From the NCBI GenBank assembly GCA_028679405.1, contig JAJRBP010000158.1:1-5974 (forward strand): 5,974 bases of DNA, given 5' to 3'. This DNA is from Methanoregulaceae archaeon. GTDB lineage: Archaea > Halobacteriota > Methanomicrobia > Methanomicrobiales > Methanospirillaceae. The translations under genes and the position numbers were made by a program. Of this stretch, positions 1 through 5,504 are shown piece after piece (the first letter of the stretch is position 1; each line of letters starts with the position of its first letter). A model generated the notes under the pieces. The model searched no databases, was not told the DNA's origin, and worked only from the letters and a program-made list of their open reading frames with translations.

Positions 1-211
1 GAAAGTAAAGGCCAGCAAAGCGGCAGATGACGCCCGTGTGGCTGCACATGCTGCATATGATGATGCAAATGTCGCCGCTCATAACACACTCAAAGATGTT
101 GCAAGGGAAGCACAGAAAGTATCGGATGACGTGAAAATCAGTGTCCATAAAGCCGTGTCTGATGCGAAAATCGCGGCACACGAGGCCGGATCAAAATTGA
201 AAAAAAAGTAG
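1..211 (+). CDS. Alanine-rich 11-residue-repeat protein, copy 1 (5' end missing)
   Basis: The C-terminal 69 codons of a small hydrophilic protein are open from base 2 to the TAG at 209-211; the start lies left of the window. The visible protein is a run of 11-residue units, for example DARVAAHAAYD, DANVAAHNTLK and DAKIAAHEAGS, with a small/charged residue first, V or I at unit position 4, and His at position 7 in four of the five complete units. It ends in a lysine-rich tail (KLKKK). There is no cysteine and no membrane segment. An 11-residue period fits three turns of alpha helix, as in hendecad coiled coils and group 3 LEA-type amphipathic helices; similarity to those is structural analogy, not demonstrated homology. 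It is closely related to the complete protein at 1869-2123. The downstream DUF1328 gene begins 10 bases after the stop and its ribosome binding site overlaps this stop, so the two are almost certainly cotranscribed and possibly translationally coupled. Function is unknown. Confidence 0.85.
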   Translation, partial: KVKASKAADDARVAAHAAYDDANVAAHNTLKDVAREAQKVSDDVKISVHKAVSDAKIAAHEAGSKLKKK

Positions 212-221
212 GAGGTGAAAA

Positions 222-371
222 ATGCTGATTGAACTGGCAGTGCTCTTCCTTGTGCTCGCCCTGGTATTTTTTATCCTGGGGGCACGGGGGATCGCAGGTC
301 TTTCCATGGATATCGCGAAGTGGCTTATCATTATCTTCGTCATAATCGCCATCGTGGCATTCATATTATAG
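222..371 (+). CDS. DUF1328/UPF0391 (YtjA-like) small membrane protein, copy 1
   Basis: This 49-residue protein is almost entirely hydrophobic, with two membrane helices (about residues 3-20 and 35-49) joined by a short loop containing GARGIAG and a conserved-looking AKW. This is the architecture of DUF1328/UPF0391, whose E. coli member is YtjA: helix, G-x-x-GIAG loop, A-K, helix. The length (about 50) is normal for the family. The start is fixed by a strong GGAGGTG at 211-217 that overlaps the stop of the preceding repeat protein. It is about 77% identical by hand alignment to the second copy at 2144-2299 (37 of 48 aligned positions). Members of this family have no established biochemical function; placement next to a hydrophilic repeat protein and a transporter-like membrane protein suggests an envelope or stress role, which is inference. 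Confidence 0.88.
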   Translation: MLIELAVLFLVLALVFFILGARGIAGLSMDIAKWLIIIFVIIAIVAFIL

Positions 372-398
372 CGGGAAGCTGAAAGGGAACACAATGAA

Positions 399-441
399 GG
401 GAGGATCCGGCGATGCACTGCCGGAAAAATGGTATACCTCC
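399..441 (+). other. Nested inverted repeat around the 413 start codon
   Basis: CCGGC at 407-411 pairs with GCCGG at 420-424, leaving the ATG at 413-415 in an 8-base loop. Outside this, the Shine-Dalgarno GGAGG (400-404) is complementary to CCTCC (437-441). If it forms in mRNA it would hide the ribosome binding site of the 413 start. It could equally be a termination or processing hairpin for the upstream pair of genes, in which case the downstream gene would start at 548. The pairing is directly visible; the role is inference. Confidence 0.4.
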
Positions 442-1585
442 TGACACACACGTTTTTCCCTTATATCCGATCGACTCATATTCGATTCGAAAATCTATCG
501 AACACCAATGGAAAAATACTGTTACCTATGACAAAAATCTGGCATCCATGGACACAATACGGATAAATGAAACCCAACAGGTGCTGCTCCTTGTTGGTGC
601 GATTTTTATCACCTGTGTCCTGGTATTCTGGCCTCTTATCACCGTGCTTATCTGGTCAGCTGCCATTGCCACTGCCCTGATGCCGTTTCATAAAAAACTT
701 TCACGAATGGTAAAACCGTCAGTATCAGTCGTATTCATTACCGTCTGGGTCCTCCTCGTAATCCTGCTCGTGCTGTCGGTCTCGCTGAGCATAGTGTACG
801 GCAGCATCGAATATATCGGGGCTATGGTTGCATCCCTGGTTCATGGCTTCCAGAATACCGGCATCTCGGCCTTCCTGCCCACATTTACGGAAGCACAGCT
901 CTCCCACATGCCGGATACCCTTGTCCGGTTACTGATGGAATCGCTCCTGTCGCTGACCAGTAATGTCATGCAGTCCCTTATCTCGATCATTATCTTCTTC
1001 CTCTCGCTCTCGATGCTGTTGTTTTACGGGGAGCAGATCTGGCGCACCCTTACATGTACGCTTTCCCCAAAACTGTATCGTGCCGTTGAAAGGATGTCGG
1101 AAATTTCATCGAACACCATCTATGCTCTTATCATTGTCCAGATATCCGCAGCGATAATCTCATTTCTTCTTGCTTTGCCGTTTTTCTTTATACTAGGTGT
1201 CGGTGACCCGCTCCTGTTCGCAACCCTGATCGGTCTTGCCATGCTGATCCCGCTTATCGGTGCCCAGGTAATGATCCTTTTCTTTGCACTCTATTTCATG
1301 AGTCTCGGAGATACCTGGAGTGCGGTCGTCACCCTGTTTGTGGGGTACCCCCTCCTTTCCGGGTGGATTGATTTTTATTACCGGCCGGTGATGATAGGAA
1401 ACCGGGTTGCAATTCCGCCCGTCATGATGATTATCGGTATCTTTGCCGGGGTCCCGTTTATGGGCATCGTGGGTTTCATTGTCGGCCCGGTGCTCATCGC
1501 GCTCGCGGTGACGGGGTATAAAATACTCACGGAAGAGGTGGAAAATTCAGGGAAAATGCCTTCACAGGGTGGATTTTCCGATTGA
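413..1585 (+). CDS. AI-2E/PerM family (PF01594) multi-span membrane protein
   Basis: This 390-residue protein has many hydrophobic segments (about residues 56-75, 76-92, 103-128, 183-205, 236-262, 266-296, 300-316 and 333-370) with a soluble stretch around 135-180. The second half carries the family signature: a loop LIPLIGAQ near 278-285 and a YYRPVMIGNRVAIPP segment at 322-336 followed by a glycine-rich helix ending in a GP. PF01594 proteins are described as AI-2 exporters, Na+/H+ antiporters or general efflux proteins; the substrate here cannot be told. The start is uncertain. ATG 413 has a GGAGG at 400-404 with ideal 8-base spacing, so I keep it. However, residues 1-45 are hydrophilic, look unlike the family and precede the normal N-terminus; the in-frame ATG at 548 (MDTIRINETQQ) would give a typical 345-residue protein but has no ribosome binding site. 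A weak TATA-like TTATAT at 461-466 could serve a shorter transcript. The gene lies between the two copies of the repeat-protein/DUF1328 cassette. Confidence 0.88.
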   Translation: MHCRKNGIPPDTHVFPLYPIDSYSIRKSIEHQWKNTVTYDKNLASMDTIRINETQQVLLLVGAIFITCVLVFWPLITVLIWSAAIATALMPFHKKLSRMVKPSVSVVFITVWVLLVILLVLSVSLSIVYGSIEYIGAMVASLVHGFQNTGISAFLPTFTEAQLSHMPDTLVRLLMESLLSLTSNVMQSLISIIIFFLSLSMLLFYGEQIWRTLTCTLSPKLYRAVERMSEISSNTIYALIIVQISAAIISFLLALPFFFILGVGDPLLFATLIGLAMLIPLIGAQVMILFFALYFMSLGDTWSAVVTLFVGYPLLSGWIDFYYRPVMIGNRVAIPPVMMIIGIFAGVPFMGIVGFIVGPVLIALAVTGYKILTEEVENSGKMPSQGGFSD

Positions 1586-1732
1586 TCGCAGTCCCCGGTG
1601 AAAAACTGGAGTGCCTGAAGCTGGAATACATGGATAATGCCGATTCTTACAGGATCTTCGTGAAAGGATCAGGTATACTATTTTGGTTTCTGGGAGTATT
1701 CCCGGATTACGACAGATGTCCTTTAATTAACC

Positions 1733-1781
1733 CCTCCCCCAAAAAACCCGGATTGTTGCAGATTTTGCAACTGCGGGGAGG
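1733..1781 (+). other. Composite stem-loop, possible terminator or leader structure
   Basis: CCTCCCC at 1733-1739 is the exact reverse complement of GGGGAGG at 1775-1781. Inside, GTTGCA (1755-1760) pairs with TGCAAC (1766-1771) across a five-base loop. No T-run follows, so it is not a classic intrinsic terminator; it sits directly upstream of the TATA-like box for the next gene and could be a 3' end structure of the AI-2E-family transcript or a regulatory element. Confidence 0.4.
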
Positions 1782-1782
1782 C

Positions 1783-1790
1783 TATACATA
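1783..1790 (+). promoter_or_regulatory. Possible TATA box for cassette copy 2
   Basis: TATACATA resembles an archaeal TATA box. Transcription would begin about 25 bases later, near 1812-1816, leaving a leader of roughly 55 bases before the ATG at 1869. An alternative A/T-rich candidate lies at 1824-1842, which would give a leader of under 20 bases. The upstream purine-rich BRE is not distinct, so this is tentative. Confidence 0.3.
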
Positions 1791-1868
1791 CTTCACCGCT
1801 CCAGGGAAGTTACCTCTGGTATGAAATATTTAGAAAAAATATCGGGGAAAAAGGAGTTGAAAACAAAC

Positions 1869-2123
1869 ATGACTGACAGTCTGAAAGTAAAGGCCAGCAA
1901 CGCCGTCGATGACGCCCGTGTGGCCGCACATGCAGGATATGATGATGCAAAGGTCGCCGCCCAGAACGCACTGAAAAGTGCAAAGGTCGCCGCCCATGAT
2001 ACGTTGAGTGCGGAAACAGAGCTACAGAAGGTAAAAGATAGTGCAAAAATCAGCATTCACAAAGCCGATGCAAACGCCAAGATCGCGGTGCACGAGGCCG
2101 AATCAAAGTTGAACAAGATCTAA
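1869..2123 (+). CDS. Alanine-rich 11-residue-repeat protein, copy 2 (complete)
   Basis: This 84-residue hydrophilic protein consists, after MTD, of seven consecutive units and a KLNKI tail. Units start at residues 4, 15, 26, 37, 48, 58 and 69; all are 11 residues except the fifth, which has 10. Typical units are DARVAAHAGYD, SAKVAAHDTLS and NAKIAVHEAES: Ala-rich, V/I at position 4, His at position 7 in four units. There is no signal peptide or membrane helix. An 11-residue period suggests one long helix or a hendecad coiled coil, comparable in design to LEA-like proteins; function is unknown. I chose ATG 1869 because AGGAG lies at 1852-1856 (12-base spacing, a little long) and because the repeats begin immediately after it; the in-frame ATG at 1821 would add 16 unrelated residues and has only a weak GGGAAG upstream. 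Compared with copy 1 it has one extra unit and a one-residue deletion. The DUF1328 gene follows after 20 bases. Confidence 0.85.
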   Translation: MTDSLKVKASNAVDDARVAAHAGYDDAKVAAQNALKSAKVAAHDTLSAETELQKVKDSAKISIHKADANAKIAVHEAESKLNKI

Positions 2124-2299
2124 ACGAAACGGTGAAATAAGAAATGGCTGGTTTAATCTATCTCGCGGTAATCTTCCTTGTGCTCGCCCTGGTTTTTTTC
2201 ATCGCAGGGGCGAAGGGGATTGCCGGGTTCACCATGGAAATTGCGAAATGGCTTGTAATAATCTTCGTCATCGTTGCCATAATCACATTCATACTGTAG
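1883..2299 (+). repeat. Second copy of the repeat-protein + DUF1328 cassette
   Basis: Base 1 of the window aligns with base 1883, and the stretch 1-371 corresponds to 1883-2299. In the first 80 bases I count about nine mismatches, so DNA identity there is near 89%. Gene order, orientation and tight spacing are the same in both copies. Some similarity continues just past the DUF1328 stop (GCGGGA then an A-rich stretch and GGGATC-like bases), so the duplicated unit probably extends a few tens of bases further. This indicates a direct duplication with about 1.88 kb between copies, the AI-2E-family gene lying between. Confidence 0.8.
2144..2299 (+). CDS. DUF1328/UPF0391 (YtjA-like) small membrane protein, copy 2
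   Basis: This 51-residue protein has two hydrophobic helices (about residues 4-21 and 37-51) separated by a GAKGIAG loop and an IAKW motif, the DUF1328/UPF0391 pattern. The ATG at 2144 follows GGTGA (2131-2135) with eight bases between. Compared with copy 1 it has two extra N-terminal residues and mostly conservative changes (R/K, D/E, S/T, I/V), suggesting that selection maintains both proteins. It lies 20 bases after the repeat-protein gene and ends the plus-strand block; the next gene converges on it. Biochemical function of the family is not established. Confidence 0.88.
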   Translation: MAGLIYLAVIFLVLALVFFIAGAKGIAGFTMEIAKWLVIIFVIVAIITFIL

Positions 2300-2432
2300 C
2301 GGGATCGATGCGAAAATACATTGAGGGATCAGGTAGATTTCACCACCACCACCGGATTTTTCCACAGTTTATCCATACCTGCCACGAATATATCTTTCCT
2401 CCGAGTTTTACCTCGCCCTCCCGGTAGTGCTG

Positions 2433-2454
2433 GTGATAACATTGGATGTATCAC
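2433..2454. other. Stem-loop between convergent genes
   Basis: GTGATA (2433-2438) is the reverse complement of TATCAC (2449-2454). The stem can be extended by CA/TG past a single bulged A. It lies between the ends of two convergent transcripts and could act as a 3' end structure for either. Confidence 0.35.
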
Positions 2455-2456
2455 AA

Positions 2457-2483
2457 GGAAAAAACTGTTTTCGGGTTCACCCG
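2457..2483 (-). terminator. Candidate terminator of the phosphatase gene
   Basis: Read on the minus strand, a CGGG/CCCG stem with a four-base loop (2483-2472) is followed by AAAACAG and then six T (2464-2459). It is 36 bases past the phosphatase stop. The stem is short, but T-runs alone can terminate archaeal RNA polymerase, so a 3' end here is plausible. Confidence 0.4.
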
Positions 2484-2518
2484 ATGTGAGCTCAACTTTT
2501 ATGAACCCGCACCACCCT

Positions 2519-3901
2519 CTACTGCACCCGGACGACCACGAGGGTGATGTCGTCGTACTGGGGGGCAGTCCCGGAGAAGGCGGTGACTGCGCTGATGATA
2601 TTCTCCTGGATCTTTGCGGCTGGTTCTGCCACAGATGCCCGGATCGTCTCCATGAGGCGTTCCTCGCCGAACATCTCCTCCTTCTCGTTGATCGCCTCCG
2701 TCACCCCGTCGGTATAAAGGACAATAAGATCTCCGGAGGCGAGTGAGATGTCTGCCTGCTGGTACTCGGAATCGTCCATGAGACCGATCGCAATGCCGGT
2801 CCCCTCGAGTTCTTCCATTGCACCTGTGGCAGCCCTGTACACGATGGGAGGGTTATGGCCCGCGTTGACATAGGTGAAATTCTTCTCCACCTGGTCGAGC
2901 ACCCCGTAGAAGAGCGTAACGAACATCCCGGTCTTCGAGTCGGCAGAGATGCTCTCGTTCGCCTGCCGGATGACCTCGGAGGGGACCCCGGACCAGGTCG
3001 CCGAAACACGGACGACGACCCGCGAGAGCGCCATGAAGAGGGCGGCAGGGACCCCCTTTCCAGAGACGTCGGCGACGAGGAGTCCCATGTGCCGGTCGGA
3101 GATCCTGGTCACCTGCAGGGGTACGACATCGAAGAAGTCGCCTCCTACCTCCTTTGCCGGGATGCTTGTTCCGGCGATATCATACCCCTCCATCTGCGGG
3201 ATGGTCTCGGGGAGAAAACTGCGCTGGATCTCTGCGGCGATCTCGAGTTCCGCATTCTTTCGCGCGATCTCGTGCTCGAGGGCGACCTTCTCCTTCGCAG
3301 TCTTCCGTTCAGTCATGAGATTATGCACGATCGTGGAGAATATCGCGACCGCGACTGCGTTTAACACGATCATCGGGATGGCCACGTTGACGATGATCGG
3401 CACGAGGTTCGAACCCGGGCTTGTGACCAGGCGGATGATAAGGGTAACAGTGGAAATCGCCGACTCGATGATGACCGTCACGATGACAGCCGTCGGCGTT
3501 GAGACGAAACCCCGCTTGTTAAGGAGGTAAACTCCACCCGCCATCGCGCCGGCGAGGACCGGTCCGATAGCGGCGCCGATGACATTCGAACCTCCCATCG
3601 TGATCCGGTAGACCGTTCCGACCAGGCCTGCGCCGATCCCGACGTACGGACCGCAGATGAGGCCTGCGAGGATTGGGCCGAGGTCCCTGATGTTGACCAC
3701 CGCACCCGAGATCGAGAGTCCGCTCGAGAGGCCGTAGATGGAGAGCAGGCCGAAGACGACGATAAGAATGATCCTGGTGACGAGGCTCTGGCGATCTTCG
3801 AGCACCTCGACAAAGAACCGGCTCCTGGTGAAGAGGTAAGCAAAGACCATGACCACGCAGATCATCTGGAACAGGGTAATCAGGATCTGGGAGAGGTCCA
3901 T
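2519..3901 (-). CDS. Membrane-anchored SpoIIE/PP2C-type protein phosphatase with 5TMR-LYT-like sensor
   Basis: This 460-residue protein has an N-terminal membrane region (residues 1-192, about six helices near 5-25, 42-62, 72-97, 108-127, 136-157 and 167-192). It includes a glycine-rich GPYVGIGAGLVGTVYRITMGG-type segment at 84-104, characteristic of the 5TMR-LYT sensor domain (PF07694). A charged linker helix (195-225) leads to a SpoIIE/PP2C phosphatase domain (about 226-460, PF07228). Its motifs are complete: EIQRSFLP at 224-231, EVGGDFFDV at 251-259 with metal-ligand Asp255, VADVSGKG at 276-283, YVNAGHNPP at 344-352, YTDGVTEA at 396-403 and the terminal DDITLVV starting at Asp450-Asp451. 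The family removes phosphate from Ser/Thr residues, in bacteria often on anti-sigma antagonists; the archaeal target is unknown and no STAS or anti-sigma kinase gene is visible here. The ATG at 3901 lacks a Shine-Dalgarno but has a TATA-like box 25-32 bases upstream, pointing to a leaderless transcript. Confidence 0.93.
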   Translation of the reverse strand: MDLSQILITLFQMICVVMVFAYLFTRSRFFVEVLEDRQSLVTRIILIVVFGLLSIYGLSSGLSISGAVVNIRDLGPILAGLICGPYVGIGAGLVGTVYRITMGGSNVIGAAIGPVLAGAMAGGVYLLNKRGFVSTPTAVIVTVIIESAISTVTLIIRLVTSPGSNLVPIIVNVAIPMIVLNAVAVAIFSTIVHNLMTERKTAKEKVALEHEIARKNAELEIAAEIQRSFLPETIPQMEGYDIAGTSIPAKEVGGDFFDVVPLQVTRISDRHMGLLVADVSGKGVPAALFMALSRVVVRVSATWSGVPSEVIRQANESISADSKTGMFVTLFYGVLDQVEKNFTYVNAGHNPPIVYRAATGAMEELEGTGIAIGLMDDSEYQQADISLASGDLIVLYTDGVTEAINEKEEMFGEERLMETIRASVAEPAAKIQENIISAVTAFSGTAPQYDDITLVVVRVQ

Positions 3902-3924
3902 TGGGGGAATGTTGGTGAAAAAAC

Positions 3925-3933
3925 GTTAAAAAG
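3925..3933 (-). promoter_or_regulatory. TATA-like box of the phosphatase gene
   Basis: On the minus strand the sequence reads CTTTTTAAC, 25-32 bases before the ATG at 3901. In archaea transcription starts about 25 bases after the TATA box, which would place the start at or within a few bases of the ATG. Together with the absence of a ribosome binding site, this supports leaderless expression. Confidence 0.5.
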
Positions 3934-3938
3934 ATTGG

Positions 3939-3963
3939 TTTCCGGACAATTTCTCCCCGGAAA
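3939..3963. promoter_or_regulatory. Inverted repeat just upstream of the phosphatase TATA box
   Basis: TTTCCGG (3939-3945) and CCGGAAA (3957-3963) form a perfect 7-bp inverted repeat separated by 11 bases. Centre-to-centre spacing is 18 bases, and the near arm ends only six bases from the TATA-like box, a typical place for a dimeric regulator. Alternatively it forms a hairpin which, on the minus strand, is followed by CTTTTT and might end the upstream transcript. Confidence 0.4.
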
Positions 3964-3987
3964 AAAGTGGACATCCTGCGGGGGATG
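3961..3987 (-). terminator. Candidate terminator of the carboxyltransferase gene
   Basis: On the minus strand CATCC (3987-3983) pairs with GGATG (3976-3972) over a six-base loop and is followed within five bases by six T (3966-3961). It lies about 105 bases past the carboxyltransferase stop. The stem is only 5 bp, so confidence is limited; it overlaps the inverted repeat at the phosphatase promoter. Confidence 0.35.
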
Positions 3988-4091
3988 CCGGGTTTGGAAA
4001 CGTCAGGCTTTCCCGGGGTGGAGAGGACTTTCCAGATCACCGGATCGGAAAAACGGGCAGGATACCGGGAACTATGCTGCCGGGCCGTTCA

Positions 4092-5504
4092 CTACAGGCA
4101 AAGCACGCGTCTCGGGCCGTCCCTGAAGGGAGGTGTTTCGTATGCCCGTTCCAGGAATTCACAGACCTCTCTCCTGATATCACCGGGCTGTATCACCGCA
4201 TCGAGGAGACCGGCATCCAGGTAACGGTCGAGACTTGTGTTGTCGCTCATTCGTTCGGCGATCTCGTCCAGCTCAGGCCCCGAGAGATGGCTCTCTATCC
4301 CCAGTTTCCTGATCGCCTTTGGCCCGTAAATCGAGATGAAGGCATCCTGCACCGCGACGAACCGGTCCGGGTCGAACCCCGGGCCCCCCATCGCATAGAG
4401 CCCGGCAGTGTACGCCTTCCTGACCACGACGAGGAGGTGAGGGACGGAAAGCGTGGCGATCGACGTGAAGACAAGGGCGCCGTGGTGGATGATCCCTCCC
4501 TGTTCCGTGTCCTTCCCGACCATGTATCCCGGCAAGTCGGCGAGGAATACGAGCGGGATGTTGAATGCGTCACAGAGCGAGATGAACGCAGATAACTTCC
4601 GGCAGCTTTCAGGGAAGAGGATCCCGCCCCTGACCAGGGAATTGTTTGCCACGATCCCGACCGGCATCCCGGCAACCCGCCCGAATGCAGTGATGAGCTC
4701 GCCCGCGTAGAGCGACCGGTGCGGGAGGAGTGTGCCTTCATCGACGATCCTCTCAATGATACGGTGCATGTCGAATGGGATATCAGGGTTCGACGGGATC
4801 AGACGGAGGTCGGAGAAACCGGTGCGGCCAGGGTCCCCCGGCGTCCCGATGAGCGGAAGGGAAGAGTAATGCGAGGGGAACATGCCGATATACCGGCGGA
4901 CAGCCACAAGGGCCTCCTCTTCGGAGGAGGCAAGGATATCGCATGTGCCAGAGACCTCCGCGTGCATCCGTGCACCCCCGTACTCGTCATACCGGCTCTT
5001 GTCGCCGGTCATCAGCCTGACCATGTCCGGCCGGGCGAGGGACATCCCCGTGCCCTCCACCATCACCACGGTATCGCACGCGGCCACCGGGTACGTGAGG
5101 GTCGTCGCGATGGCGTTGAATACGACGGCAATCCTCGGGACCACGCCGGAGAGCTGCCCGAACCGGGCGAAGATCTTCCCGGCCCCCTGCGGTTCGATGA
5201 ACGTCCTGATGATGGAGAGCGGGATCGCGGTCGTCTCCTTTGCGACCCGGGCCGGCCGGTCCGCGAGGTGGATTACCGGAAGGTGCCGCTCCTCCGCAAG
5301 ATCAAGCAGCGCGAGCTCCTGCTGGAGAATCAAATATGCGTCCACCGGGCCGGATGCCACGGGGTTTAAGGCGATGATGCAGACCTCCCGGCCTTCGATC
5401 AGGCCGGTCCCGCCGACGAGCTCGTCATCGTCCTTCTCTCCGATGAGAATGAAACTGTCCTTATCAAGGAGGGTCTCCAGCCGGCTTTTCATGATCCTGT
5501 TCAT
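4092..5504 (-). CDS. Divergent acyl-CoA carboxylase-type carboxyltransferase (PF01039)
   Basis: This 470-residue protein has the two crotonase-like halves of the carboxyltransferase family (PccB/MmdA/AccD type). The N-half includes LETLLDKDSF at 9-18, SGVVPRIAVV at 119-128, and YGGARMHAEVSGTCDI at 175-190. The C-half has GRVAGMPVGIVANN at 275-288, GGILFPESCRKLSAFISLCDAFNIPLVFLADLPGY spanning 293-327 with the family's D-x-PGY/F motif, QGGIIHHGA at 335-343, and RKAYTAGLYAMGG at 362-374. These enzymes move a carboxyl group between biotin and an acyl-CoA or related acceptor; the substrate is unknown. It lacks about 30 residues at the N-terminus compared with PccB. Key glycine motifs are altered: the usual DSGGAR is ADRPAR (81-86), the GPCAGGA loop is NAIATTL (130-136), and the C-half AYGG/AYGA is AYTA (364-367). 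No biotin carboxylase or biotin carrier gene is visible. ATG 5504 is the first start in the frame; no strong ribosome binding site precedes it, and the ATG four codons in is an alternative. Confidence 0.88.
   Translation of the reverse strand: MNRIMKSRLETLLDKDSFILIGEKDDDELVGGTGLIEGREVCIIALNPVASGPVDAYLILQQELALLDLAEERHLPVIHLADRPARVAKETTAIPLSIIRTFIEPQGAGKIFARFGQLSGVVPRIAVVFNAIATTLTYPVAACDTVVMVEGTGMSLARPDMVRLMTGDKSRYDEYGGARMHAEVSGTCDILASSEEEALVAVRRYIGMFPSHYSSLPLIGTPGDPGRTGFSDLRLIPSNPDIPFDMHRIIERIVDEGTLLPHRSLYAGELITAFGRVAGMPVGIVANNSLVRGGILFPESCRKLSAFISLCDAFNIPLVFLADLPGYMVGKDTEQGGIIHHGALVFTSIATLSVPHLLVVVRKAYTAGLYAMGGPGFDPDRFVAVQDAFISIYGPKAIRKLGIESHLSGPELDEIAERMSDNTSLDRYLDAGLLDAVIQPGDIRREVCEFLERAYETPPFRDGPRRVLCL

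Larger units (their letters stand above)
1586..1868. other. Intergenic region with structure and possible promoter
   Basis: This 283-base spacer follows the AI-2E-family gene and leads into cassette copy 2. Its first 130 bases show no recognisable element. From 1723 on it holds a TTAATTAA palindrome (1723-1730), a composite hairpin (1733-1781), a TATA-like TATACATA (1783-1790), a short imperfect hairpin (1801-1819, CCAGGG against CTCTGG with one G-T pair) and an A/T-rich stretch (1824-1842). An open frame runs through it from a TTG at 1582 but looks non-coding. Confidence 0.5.
2300..2518. other. Convergent intergenic region
   Basis: The 219 bases between cassette copy 2 (plus strand) and the phosphatase gene (minus strand) show no credible gene. 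Visible elements are a CAC/ACC-rich run near 2340-2354, a T-run at 2356-2360 that could help end the plus-strand transcript, and two hairpins at 2433-2454 and 2472-2483. Confidence 0.5.
3902..4091 (-). other. Spacer between carboxyltransferase and phosphatase genes
   Basis: This 190-base spacer holds no gene. It is rich in inverted repeats: GGAAA/TTTCC at 3996-4013 inside a CCGGG/CCCGG pair (3988-3992 and 4012-4016), CATCC/GGATG at 3972-3987, and TTTCCGG/CCGGAAA at 3939-3963. The promoter elements of the phosphatase gene lie at its downstream end. Confidence 0.5.

Noticed and set aside
1582..1824. An 80-codon plus-strand open frame starting at a TTG that overlaps the AI-2E-family stop
   Set aside because: There is no clear ribosome binding site, the start is TTG, the protein looks random, and the frame runs through the intergenic hairpin and TATA-like box.
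2340..2354. Short CAC/ACC tandem run
   Set aside because: It is only about five units of a 3-base pattern and has no flanking structure that suggests function.
2855..3530. Long plus-strand open frames of 169 and 193 codons inside the phosphatase gene
   Set aside because: They are antisense shadows of a GC-rich gene; the minus-strand product has complete family motifs.
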